Assembly: GCF_032854445.1 (NCBI RefSeq)
Contig: NC_088301.1
Location: 30,180,402-30,244,401, forward strand
DNA: 64,000 bases
From: Liolophura sinensis
Lineage: Eukaryota; Mollusca; Polyplacophora; Chitonida; Chitonidae
Direction of reading: 5' to 3'
Shown: in pieces, positions 1-12,600 of the stretch
Layout: each line of letters opens with the position of its first letter
Numbering within the stretch: the stretch's first letter is position 1
The notes under the pieces: model-generated
What the model saw: the letters and a program-made list of their open reading frames with translations, nothing else
Database searches by the model: none
Told to the model about the DNA's origin: nothing
Translations under genes and position numbers: made by a program

Positions 1-257
1 GTATGATAGTCAAATTAACAGTCAAAATTACAATCGAGTGTACCCTGTTGTCAATATTTACAGTATATTTTGTCGCCACAAAGTCAAGTACAAACACTTG
101 CCTTAGGTAGACTTGGTTGGTAATTTTTGGCTCTGTTGTGAGATGTGCAGTTCAAATGTCTAAAACAGATGCTACGAGAAGTTGTTCACGTGTTTCTGTT
201 GTTAGCTGCTGAAATGTAGAATGTAGAACTCTTTTGAAGATGAAGACAAGAAAAAAG
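1..257 (+). repeat. Dispersed repeat R1, partial
   Basis: Shares GAGATGTGCAGTTCAAATGT, then CTAAAACAGATGCTACGAGA and CACGTGTTTCTGTTG with 48100-48675, 58730-59290 and 60846-61505. Here it is cut by a SINE-like fragment at about 258. Confidence 0.8.
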
Positions 258-430
258 CCGAAAACACTAGGCATGACACCCGAGCCCGTCACATTATAGT
301 AACACCGCGCCAACCAGCCCTGTTTCCTTGCTCTAACCTCTAAGTGCGCCAACCGAGGCAGCATGAAGTACCATTTCTAAAGTCTTTGGTAAGACTCGAC
401 CCGGGTTTGATCACAGATCTCCCGGAAAGA
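258..430 (-). mobile_element. SINE-head fragment related to the (CACT)n family
   Basis: AAAGTCTTTGGTAAGACTCG at about 376-395, followed by ACCCGGGTTTGATCACAG, resembles the head of the 29.6-kb SINE (AAAGTCTTAGGTGTGACTCG...). It is diverged and incomplete. Confidence 0.45.
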
Positions 431-1357
431 AATTAAGTTTGAGGTAAACAAGGGGAAGTCTATGTCATAATATCACGAGCTGAACAGTATAAAATATGTT
501 TTTCCTTGACCATGATAATTGCACAGATATACTTTTAGTTCAAACATTTGTGCGCGCAGATAAATAATCTCATTTTGTCAAGATAGAAATGATTAACTGA
601 CCACATGCTGAGCATTGTATGTAGGCCTACTATAATTTGTCTTATAGCCCTTTTTTCTTAAAGCGCTTTCATTTTGTCCGTGCCGTTGTATACTTGTTTT
701 CTTTTTCTTTTATTTTTTTCTGTATTATTTGAATTAGTTTACTGGCATTAGACTGTATATTGTGCCGTTGTGTCCTTGTGTTAAATGAATTAGAACTTCC
801 ATTATACTATGTTTGTTACACGTATAATAAGTGCCCTGGCTATATATGCGTTACCATGGTAGATCACGTATACCGTGAGACCTCAGTCGAGATATCAGAA
901 TGGAAAATACCCATCACCCAGTATCCTCTTTTAGGGTCCATTTGTTTAGAACTTATCCCATCATCCTCGCACCTCTGTTTATATACATAGATATAGATAT
1001 AGACAGATATATGTGTGGATTAATTTCAGGTTGAGCCCGCAGCATTATTATACCTATGTTTTTCTGTATTAATTGCCTATCATTCGTTATAGTGTGATAT
1101 ACACTGTATATCACTGGGCACTATTTTGTTCACTGGCTCACCATAATATTTGACGTCTCGTTCACGATTTTGTATCACATTGGACTCATCACATATAGTA
1201 TACATATGGTCCCTGCTTTATCGCAGGCTCGGTCTGTATTTTTACTTTACCCCCCAAAAGCAATAAAACTGCCTTCTTAGTGTATTTTTGTTTTTATGTT
1301 GTTTTCTTTTCTTTTTTTTTTTTACGTAATACATAAATAAAACATCAGGTACAATAT
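431..1357. other. No recognisable feature
   Basis: AT-rich sequence downstream of the receptor gene with T-runs and one short open frame (760-990) that has no recognisable domain. Confidence 0.6.
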
Positions 1358-1423
1358 TTCATCAAACTAGGTAAATTTTATCTCCTCTGTGACAATTAAG
1401 GGAATGAAGAAATGCATAAGTAA

Positions 1424-2150
1424 CATGTAAAGGTGACAAAGCTGGACAAGTATATTACAATTCAATATGCGATAGAGCTGAACAAGAATATAACAATTCA
1501 ATATGCGACAGAGCTGAACAAGTATATAACAATTCAATATGTGACATAGCTGAACAAGTATATAACAATTTAATACGCATCTCAGCAGTATATTTCATCA
1601 AACTAGGTAAATTTTATCTCCTCTGTGAGAATTATAGAAATGAAGAAATGCATAAGTAACATGTAAAGGTGACAAAGCTGGACAAGTATATTTTACAATA
1701 TATGACGGTAAAAGACATTTTCGTAAATGTGATTGTGACGTCATAATACATGTACTCAGCGCCAAACTAATTTTAATATGTGACATAGCTGAACACATAT
1801 ATAACAATTCAATAAGCGACAGAGCTGAGCAAGTATATAACAATTCAATATGTGACACAGCTGAACAAGTGTACAATTTAATATGTGACATAGCTGAACA
1901 AGTATATAACAACTCAACATGCGACAGAGCTGAGCAAGTATATAACAATTCAATACGTAAGAGCTGAACAGGTATATAACAATTCAATATGTGACACAGC
2001 TGAACAAGTATATAACAATTCAATATATGACAGAACTGCACAAGTATATAACAATTCAATATGCGATAGACCTGAACAAGTGTACAACAATTTAATCTCT
2101 GACACAGCTGAACAAGTATATATCAATTCAATACGCGACAGAGTATATCA
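1424..2150. repeat. 36-bp minisatellite within a higher-order repeat
   Basis: Unit about 36 bp (GACATAGCTGAACAAGTATA, then TAACAATTCAATATGT). A longer block starting TTTCATCAAACTAGGTAAAT is repeated at about 1358, 1585 and 2158. An open minus-strand frame through the array reads as repeated LLYTCSALSHIE-like segments; it is judged non-coding. Lies downstream of the receptor's 3' end. Confidence 0.9.
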
Positions 2151-2552
2151 GCAGTATGTTTCATCAAACTAAGTCAATTTTATCTCCTCTGTGACAATTA
2201 AGGAAATGAAGAAATGCATAAGTAACATGTAAAGGTGACCAAGCTGGACAAGTATATTACAACATATGACAGTAAAAGACAATTTTGTAAATGTGATTGT
2301 GACGTCATAATACATGTACTCAGAGCCAAACTATCTAACTGTTTTGTAAGGAATTGACCTGATCATTTCATTACACCATCAGCCTGCCTGAATATTTAAA
2401 ACAGACACGCCGAATATATTTTAGGACGTGATGTTAATTGACAAGGGTTTTGGTCAAATTTCGAAAAGCATTTAAATGTATTTCAAGAAATAAATCCTGG
2501 TGTCAATTTCACAAAGCCACTTTTAACTTTAATTCAAAACCTCATCACAATG

Positions 2553-2558
2553 TTTATT
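2553..2558 (-). terminator. Candidate poly(A) signal of the receptor gene
   Basis: AATAAA on the minus strand, about 170 nt after the stop codon. No transcript data are available to confirm its use. Confidence 0.4.
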
Positions 2559-2725
2559 TTTTCGTGCGGAAAGTTTGAGACATTTGATAACAGTAATGTG
2601 GTGGTCACTATTGGGATTAATGGGGTCAAACTATAGCCTTTAAAATGGTATTTAAATCTTGACTTAAGTCACAAATGGCTTAGGGGAATTTGCCCCTGAT
2701 TTTTATGAACACACGAATACATTCT

Positions 2726-3023
2726 TCAGTGTTTGGTTGACGGCACTGTTTTGTTTGGGTAGACAGTGGAGCTCAGATTGGTGTAATTGGTGTCCTTGTC
2801 CGTCTCCAGCATTGAGAAGCGGATCTTGTCATACTCCTTCTCGGTGACAGTTTCATAATGACCCTCCTCCTCGACCGCCATGTTGTAGTACGTGACCGTG
2901 TCGGAGTCATTTGGCACCTCAGGGGTGGGAACCTCGTGTGTGACGCCAGTGTTCCTGGCTGAGCTCTCTGTACCATCTGGGGAACCAGACTGACGTCTTC
3001 TTCTGAAAGAAGACATGTACCTC
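2726..3023 (-). CDS. Receptor exon 14, cytoplasmic tail with ITAM-like tyrosines and stop
   Basis: The acceptor AAGCAG|G fits the phase-2 end of the membrane exon; the alternative TTTTTAG acceptor 16 bp upstream would give a stop. The tail starts VRYMSSFRRRRQ, a basic stop-transfer signal. It carries YYNM (YxxM, also pYxN), HYETV, EYDKI and NYTNL, then ends PSTKH and TGA at 2728-2726. YDKI and YTNL are separated by 12 residues, as in the ITAM-like motif of Draper-type phagocytic receptors (YxxI/L-x6-12-YxxL). Src- and Syk/Shark-family signalling is an inference. Confidence 0.78.
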
Positions 3024-6000
3024 CTGCTTATTTCATAGCGCTAAAAAGCAACCAAAAATGTCAACACAACGAAGTATACATCTGTTATAGACCGCACATT
3101 TAATATGTTACTGGACCACTCGCTGGCTGGGCGGTAAAATGACGCCTTCACATGTATATCCACTTGACATTGACCCAAGAAGTCGTTGTCCTGTGACCTC
3201 TACCACAGAATTTCTTGACTTAAACCCGTTATACAAGCGAAAAATGTTCATGAGTTTAAGAATGAATAAAATGTTCCTGCTTATGCCCTTAACAGGGGTA
3301 AGGTCTCACTAATATCATGTTTTAGATTGTAAACCCACAAGAATTGAGCTCCACCTTGATGGGACATACTTAAGCCAGCGAAGGACAGATGTTTCACGTG
3401 GCTGTATACAGATCAGAATGACAAATAGGAACTTGAAAATCGTCCGACACTTACACGACGAGGACAAAAGCGGTAATGATATTTGCTGCCACAATGACAC
3501 TCATCACAGAGCCGATAATCACACCAGTGTAGTCGATGACTGGTGCTGAAATGATAGCAAGACAATCGTCATTAAATAGGTCTGTGTATTTTTTACTTAT
3601 TTGACACAAGCTCTTTGAATGATACTAGCTTTGTTATAAATAAACAAAACGCACTTCATGTGGAGATTTTCGGGTCAAAGTATAAAAATGTTGGATAAAA
3701 GAATTAACGTATTATTACAGTTCAACATTATATTAATCGGCATCTGGAGACAATAATTTAGCTCATTTCAGTTATTTATTTCATTTATTTAATTGGTGTT
3801 TTACGCCGTACTCAGGAACATTTCACTTAGAAGACTGCGACAAGCATTGCGGTAGGAGGAAACCGGACAGAGTGCGGGGAAAACCCACGAACGTCCGCAA
3901 GTTGCAGCCAACCTTCTCAAGTACGGCTGGAGAGAAAGCCACGGCTGTTGGCTCGTAGAGTTCATGAGTTAACACATAACAGTGTGCCTTGGAAAAACTA
4001 CCAGCAATCTTACAGCACAAGGAGGAACCTTCGTGGCTCAGTTGGTTAGCGCGCTATAGCGCAGCGTAATGACCCAGGAGCCTCTCACCAATGCGGTCGC
4101 TGTGAGTTCATGTCCACCTCATGCTGGCTTCCTCTCCGACCGTACGCGGGAAGGTCCTCCAGCAACCTGAGGATGGTCGTGTGGCTCTACCCGGCTTCTT
4201 CCACCATAATGCTGACAACCGACATACAACTGAAATATTCCTGAGTACGGCGTAAAACACCGATCAAATAAATAAATAAATACAGCACAGCATCTGTAGA
4301 ATTGACCTTTAAGTTGCATTACTCTTAAGACAGGGATTTTTGCACACCAACTTCATTTGTAAAAAATATTTTAAAAGCAGTAGCGAACATTGCACCGACG
4401 AGTACACCGAAGTTATGTGTGTCCCGTGGCACACATAGAAGACTAAATACCCGATGAACAGTTGTGAATGCAGTAAAGAAAAGTCTACTCACGTGTACAG
4501 CGAGATCCAATGTGTCCTGTGACACAGCGGGGATTCCCCGTGGGACATTCCCCACTGACCAGGTCGCAGACAGCTCCGTCATGACACTGACCACAGGTCT
4601 CCTCACAGTCAGGACCCCATCTGTACGAGCTGCAGTCTGATCGTACAAATAAATCACTGGTATTATTTGTCCAGTATTTAATTACACAGTCAGTCCAATG
4701 CCGATAAGTTTACAGGACTATGTTGAGATATAGCTGTCAGGGATGTCAGCTATGGCAAGGGTTCAAGGAAGTATTTCATGTGCCGATTCCTTGTAATTAT
4801 TCAACATAGGAGGAGAAATATGAAGAAAAAATATCTGCTAAGACTGTTAATGCCCCATCAACTGAAACGAGGTCTGACATGGCTGACTGGTGTGAGCAAT
4901 AAAAGTCTAGTGCGAAGTGCCTGATGTCAATTTCCTGACGTCTATGATTTTTTTGTCTCTTAAAAAGAAAGTTTGTTGACAATATCATACGGCAACCTTC
5001 TTAAAAATAAAAATATCAACCGTGGTTAAGATTGTCGTGCACAAATCATCAGAATTATGTTACAGAAAAGTCTGTGTCTAGGGCAGGGACATAACAACTG
5101 AACCTGAGCTGTGAAGACTGACATAGGGGTTTTGAGAAGTACGTGTGTGTTGAAATGATATGAGGTTGGTACCTCACTAAACAGCCGACTGATTCACACC
5201 ATTTTTCAACATTGATCTGAAAAGAGTTTTGGTTGGTAAAACGTTATCTTCGAAAACAAATTCCTGGCTTTGTAAATTGTCAACCTCGCTAAGCTACAAA
5301 CTCGGTTGACAAACAAAAAGTTAACTCTCTTTGGACCTTTCAAAAGCCCAAATAACATAAAATACTGATAAGGGGTAGTGTTTAAGATTATCGGTGAACC
5401 ATGATTGAACTATATCAGGTATATAAGAAATAAAATCCTTCAGCTTCTCACAGTTCACAAAGTGATGTAGGAGATGTTCTACATATACATTACAAAATAC
5501 ACGTCAGTTAGCATGTATTAACCCGAACCTATACAGTTTTTCTCTGGTATACACAACATCATGCTTTATTTTCCAGTCTAACTGTATGCAATCTGTACTT
5601 TTTTCCTGAAGGACATACGTCTGTCCAGAATTCATCAAATGCTAATGTTGGGAAAACTCGACGCCAGTATTCATAAGCCGCAGGGTCTTTTTGAGAAATG
5701 ACTGATATTTGCCGGCTCACCGTCATGCATAGTCTTGAGTTCACATATGTTTTGTCATTTGCCAATGGACTTGTCGAATTAACCAAGAATTTAAAGTGTC
5801 CCCTGTTCTTAAAATCGAGAATTGGTGGCATCACGAGATAGCTTTCATTAACATTAAGTAACATTGAAGTGCCACATATGATATCTGTGCGTGCAGTATT
5901 AATGGAGACATGGGCAAGACTGCTATTCACATTGCTATTCAGACAAACGCTTCCTGGTATTAGAAATGACTGCATCACGTGATAGCCCATATCAAATGTC

Positions 6001-9000
6001 ATTAATGTACCAACTATGATGTGTGTATAATGGAAATGTGGATCAGATTACTATTCACAGAAGCGCCCTCTGCTCTTAAAATTGAGAATTATTGGTATTA
6101 CGTGATAGCCCGCAATAAGTGCCATTAATGTACCAAAAATGATGTCTGTAAGAGCAGTATTATTGGAGATATAGCCTAATATATAATTTATAGAAATAAT
6201 GACTTGTCAGCGTTGAATAGCCAACCGCTATCTGTGAAAACAGTTAAACTTTACTCATGCTCAAAAACTTAGATCTGGTAGCAAGGCTACCAAGAGCTCG
6301 CCTGTACGAGGCGATCAAATACATAACTTTAGTTCAAAGTCGTGAATTTGGTAATTTACAATAATAAATATACACACAGAGCATCGACGATGGAACATAC
6401 CCCTAGTGTCATAGTGCTTTATATGTATGTAATACAATACATTACTGTACAAAACTCTCTGAGACACCATCCCTAACATTCACTTTAACATTGGTTCTAA
6501 TACACAATACATAGCGCTGCGTAATGACTCGGGAGCTTCTCACCAGTGCTATCGCTGTGAGGTCCAGCTCTGGCTTCCTCTCGTACCACTTCATCCAAGA
6601 TTGAATTTATTTATTTATTTGATTGGTGTTTTACGCCATACTCCGACGGTGGCCAGCATTATGGTGAGAGGAAACCGAGCAGGCCGGGAAGGAGAGGAAA
6701 CCGGGGGAAGCACACGACCATCCGCAGGTTGCTGCTTCAAGTTTAGAAGTTTTTGACTTTAGCTCAAAGCGTTTTATCAAAACAAGCCCCCATGACTGCC
6801 CTCCATGCACTCACCTGTCTTATAAACAGGCCCCATGACTGCCCTTCATGCACTCACTTGTTTTACAAACATGCCCATGAATATCCTCCATGCACACATC
6901 TGTCTTACAAACAGGCCCCATGAATGCCCTTATTACACTCACCTGTCTTACAAACATAACTCATAAATATCCTCCATGCACACACCTGTCTTACAAACAG
7001 GTCCCATGACTGCCCTCCATGTACACACGTGTCTTATAAACAGGCCCCATGATTGCCCTCCATGCACACACCTGTCTTATAAAGAGCCCATTACTACCCT
7101 CCATGTCCTCACCTCTGTTACAAACAGGCCCCATGACTGCTCTCCATGCACTCACCTGTCTAACAAACAGGCGCCATGAAGCCCTCCATCCACTCACCCG
7201 TCTCATAAACAGACCCCAATACAACCCTCCATCGACTCACCAGTTTTACAAACAGGTTCAATGACTGCCCCCGCATGCTTTGGGCTAAAGTCTTATAAAC
7301 AGCACCCATGACTACCCTACAAAAACTCACCTGTCTTACAATCATGCCCATGAATATCCCCCATGCACGCACCTGTCTTAGAAACAGGCCACATGATTGC
7401 CCTCCATGCACCCACCTGTCATACAAACATGTCCCATCATTGCCCTCTATGCATTCACTTGTCTTACAAACAGACCCCATGACAACCCTCCATCCTCCCA
7501 CCAGTCTTACAAACAGGTCCCATGACTGCCCTCCATGCCCTTACTTGTCTTACAAACAGGCCCCATGATTCACCTCCATGCATTCAATTGTCTTACTAAC
7601 AGGCCCCATGAATGCCCTGCATGCTTAGGGCTAAAGTCTTATAAAAAGGACACATGACTACCCTCCATGACCTCCACTGTCTTACTAACATGCCCCATAA
7701 ATGACTTCCATTACAAACAGGCCCCACGAATGCCCTCCATGCATTTATCTGTCTTACAAACTGGTCCCATGACTGCCCTCCAAGCACACACCCATCTTAC
7801 AAACATGCCCCATGACTTCCCTCCATGAACTCACTTTACATAGAAGCCCCATGACTGCCCTCCGTGCATTAGCCTGTCTTACAAACAGGCGCCATGAATG
7901 CCTTCCCTCCACTCACCTGTCTTATAAACAGGACCACTGACTACCCCCCATGCCCTCACCTGTCTTACAAACAGGCCCCATAAATGCCCTCCATGCACAC
8001 ATCTGTCTTACAAACAGACCCCATGAATGCCCTCCATGCGCACACCTGTCTTACAAACAGGACCACTGACTACCCTCCATGCCCTCACCTGTCTTACAAA
8101 CAGACCCCATGACTGCCCTTCACGCCCTCACCTGTCTTACAAACAGGCCCCATTAATGCCCTCCATGCCCTCACCTGTCATACAAACAGGCCCCATGACT
8201 GCCCTTCACGCCCTCACCTGTCTTACAAACAGGCCCCATTAATGCCCTCCATGCCCTCACCTGTCTTACAATCAGGCCCCATGACTGCCCTTCACGCCCT
8301 CACCTGTCTTACAAACAGGCCCCATTAATGCCCTCCATGCGCACACCTGTCTTACAAACAATTCCCGTGACTACCCTCTACTACTCACTTGTCTTACAGA
8401 CAGTTCTTTTCCAGCCAGCGGCACAACCCTGGCAGCTGCCATCAGTGTGATGACAGGATCCAGTACCATCAACACAGTTTCCACACTCTTCAGCACAGTT
8501 ACTGCCATAGTAGCCATCATCGCATTCTACAGAAAAAAGATTACAGGACTGAAGAACTATGTACACTATATTACTATGTACATCATGTTGCTTTTTTCGT
8601 TAGGATTTTCCTTCATTGGTAAAAGTGATGTTTCACTCAGTTAGATACAACTTTTGTTATTATATGATATGTTACACACAAATGCCATGACGTCAAAAGA
8701 CAAGCATTTTATGACGTTCCCACCCATACTTCCCGCATCAACACACGACGTCATACAAGATGTCATATTCGTGTGAGAGATGAAAATGATAACCCACGTG
8801 ACGTGAAGCCTTGTACACAAGTGTATTTAATAGCTGTTAAGCGCAGTACTAACTTTAGCCTAAACTAAAGTCTCATTAGTTTTATATTAGGCCAAGACTG
8901 GGGTTAAGATTTAAGTCTAGCCCCAGTAGGATAGCAGTTCTACTGCTTGTCAGCTGCTTCTAAACCTGCTCCGTGACTGGAAACCAGGTGCCTTCATCAG

Positions 9001-9634
9001 CTGGAAATCCACTGAAACAGTACTGATATTCAACTGCCATTTGGTAATGGACCTAAAAGAACTGATATACCTAACTTGTACAGCTCTAGAATACCCTTTG
9101 GGCATGAACAACTGATGAGGCAGAAATCATTCTCTTCCTTTTCATATAAACTGTTAACACAGTTGTAGACATGACAAGGTAATACATGAAATATAGATCC
9201 CTTGCAAGAAACTAACATCAGAATCCGATCATGATGTAACTAGCGGATCACTGAACAAGTGAATGGGCAGACACAGTCCAAAATCTGTTCAGTTCCTATT
9301 CCAAAGTCTTGCAGAATTACATTTACTGGTAAACTTCAGACCAAGGTTAAATAATTTCGTAAAAGGGGTTCTGGGGATATCGTTATGTAAACAATCAATG
9401 CCCTCCGTGGCCGAGGGGGTTAACACACCAACATGGGGCATTGACCGAGGAGCTGTGAGTTGAAGTCAAGCTCATGCTGGCTTCATCTCCCGCCGTGCGT
9501 GTGAATAAGGTCTGACAGCAACTTGCCGACTGTAGTGGGTTTCCCCCAGGTCTGTCTGATTTCCTCCCATCTTAAAGTCGGCCGCCGCCGTATATGAGAA
9601 ATATTCTTGAGTACGGCGTAAAACACCAATCAAA

Positions 9635-9673
<39 letters not shown>

Positions 9674-12600
9674 ATATAAACAATAAAATTCCTGAGATAT
9701 CAAACAGAAAAGGTGACAGGCTGCTTCAACACCAATATACTGACGATCAAAAAGTAACAGGCATACCCTCACGAAAAGGCTTCAAGACAGATTTGATTAA
9801 ATTTGGCCGAACAGCATTGGATCGAGATATCGCACAAACATGACAGACCAGATTTTTATCTGCTGCAGTGTCACAGAACAGACAAACAGACAAGTGAACT
9901 GACCAACCCCAACAGTTGATCAGTTCATAATGCCTTTCTTTTTAAAATTTCAACATAAATCTGAGGAAATTTGTCTCAGCAGTTCTACATATATATAGCA
10001 CGGAAAAAGGTTATTGCACATTGCAATATCACAATACTGATGAGCTTGATGAACTTGAGCAGCATAATGAGTAAGAAAAAGCTCAAAGTTGATCAATTCC
10101 CGAGACTCATGTCATGAAACTTGAACACAAATTTGTTGAAGACAAAGGCCATGGTGATCTCCGGAAGCTTGGTAACATGTATGGCACGAACACAACATAT
10201 CTACATAATATTTAATATCATAACAAGCGCCATTTTCAAAGGCCCACAACCATGATAAGATTTACAGTACAGGCCAAAAATTCAGTTTCTTATAGGATTA
10301 TCAGCGTATGCAGTATACAAAGAAATAGACAGATGACATAACCTTTCTCTACCCATTTGCATGCCAACAAGAAATATAAGCCACACGCCTTAAGCTGGCA
10401 TCTACACGTGCTTTCTTAAATCTTAAATTATTTACATATACATCAATTAAACTGGAAGCTGTGACAAGTCTGGGGCAGATCACGAACTTCTCTGGTTCCG
10501 TATTCTGTTACTTTGTCTCTTTGCCTCGCTTGGCGTTCAGCATGAAGGGGATAGTGCAACGACTGGTTGACCCGTATCAGTATAATGGCCTGGGCGGGGC
10601 GGCTTACTTGCCTAAGTCGTCTCAGTGAAGCACCACTAAATAAAAGAGCGGTGGAAATCCGTCCTGCTACAAGGAAGCACATTACACGTACATGCACCCT
10701 AAAGATTCCTTCGTCGTCATATGACTGAAAAATTGTTGAGTACGACGTTAAACCCCAAGCACTCACTCACTCACTTTGTCTCTTTGTGTCAGTTGTCTAG
10801 ATAAAGTAAAAGTAACCCTTAACTGTCTTACACTGATCACCTAGGTAACCATCAGCACATGTTACTCTTCCCACACCTGGACACACTCCATTAACCGTAT
10901 CACATTTATCCTTCCCACCTCGACAGTTCCCACATTGCTCCCTGCAGTCTCCTCCATAGTGGCCTGGCCAACACTCTGTGGCACAACGAAAACAGATGTG
11001 AATATAAATGCAACAGGATGTGGATACACGATTACTAACAAGTGTCATATCTACACTCAGTTGGTCAGTTGGTGGAGGTTTATACTGGTCTTTAACAGAA
11101 ACAACTGTTATGATCATATTTAGTATTAGACTGCTTGGCAATAATTTATAACAATGTCACAGGGCTGCTGGGCTCTTTCATGTACATATACATACTTTTT
11201 TACTGTCTTTGAATCTGTACTCAAAAAGTTTTTACTTAGACCGGTCAAGTTCATGATTAGAGGAAACCAGCCATGAATCATTACCCTTCACCAAGTTTGT
11301 CATTAGAGGAAATCAGCCATTTATCACCACTATTCATCAAGTTTATGATTAGAGGAAACTAACCGTGAATCACCAACCTTCAACAAGGTTATGATTAGAA
11401 AAAAACAGCCGTGAATCACCACCCTTCACCAAGTTTATCATTAGAGGAAACCAACCGTGAATCACCACCCTTCACCAAGCTTATGATAAGAAAAAAACAG
11501 CCGTGAATCATCAGCCTTCACCAAGTTTATGATTAGAAAAAAACAGCCGTGAATCACTACCCTTCACCAAGTTTATGATTAGAGGAAACCAACCGTAAAT
11601 CACCACCCTTCACCAAGTTTATGATTAGAGGAAACCAGCCGTAAATCACCACCCTTCACCAAGTTTATGATTAGAAAAAAACAGCCGTGAATCACTACCC
11701 TTCACCAAGTTTATCATTAGGGTAAATCAGCCGTGAATCACCACCCTTCACCAAGTTTATGATTAGAGAAAAACAGCCATGAATCACCACCCTTCACCAA
11801 GCTTATGATTAGAGAAAACTAAACGTGAATCACCACCCTTCACCAAGTTTATCATTAGAGGAAATCAGCTGTGAATCACCACCCCTCACCAAGTTTATGA
11901 TTTGAGAAAACTAACCGTAAATCACCACCCTTCACCAAGTTTATGATTAGAGGAAACCAGCCGTAAATCACCACCCTTCACCAAGTTTATGATTAGAAAA
12001 AAACAGCCGTGAATCACTACCCTTCACCAAGTTTATCATTAGGGGAAACCAGCCGTGAATTACCACCCTTCACCAAGTTTATGATTAGAGAAAAACAGCC
12101 ATGAATCACCATCCTTCACCAAGCTTATGATTAGAGGAAACTAACCGTGAATCACCACCATTCACCGAGTTTATCATTAGAGGAAATCAGCTGTGAATCA
12201 CCACCCTTCACCAAGTTTATGATTTGAGAAAACTAACCGTAAATCACCACCCTTCACCAAGTTTATGATTAGAGGAAACCAGCCGTAAATCACCACCCTT
12301 CACCAAGTTTATGATTAGAGAAAAACAGCCGTGAATCACTACCCTTCACCAAGCTTATCATTAGGGGAAACCAGCAGTGAATCACCACCCTTCACCAAGT
12401 TTATGATTTGAGAATACCAGCCGTGAATCACCACCCTTTACCAAGTTTATGATTAAAGGAAACCAACCGTGAATAACCACCCTTCACCAAGTTTATCATT
12501 AGAGGAAATCAGCTGTGAATCACCACCCTTTACCAAGTTTATAATTAGAGGAAACCAGCCGTGAATAACCGCCCCTTCACCAAGGTTATGATTAGAGGAA

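Noticed and set aside
1598-2059. Minus-strand frame of 153 codons with repeated LLYTCSALSHIE-like segments
   Set aside because: It lies wholly in a 36-bp minisatellite (12 codons per unit) and shows no start context or homologous domain.
2773-2976. Second frame over the tail exon
   Set aside because: An arginine- and threonine-rich shadow frame; the splice phase and tyrosine motifs support the other frame.
3006-3039. Acceptor TTTTTAG at about 3040 for the tail exon
   Set aside because: In the phase required by the membrane exon it gives an immediate stop; the AAGCAG acceptor at 3024 keeps the frame.
6780-8380. CRISPR-like appearance of regularly spaced repeats
   Set aside because: Units are contiguous tandem repeats without unique spacers, in a eukaryotic intron.
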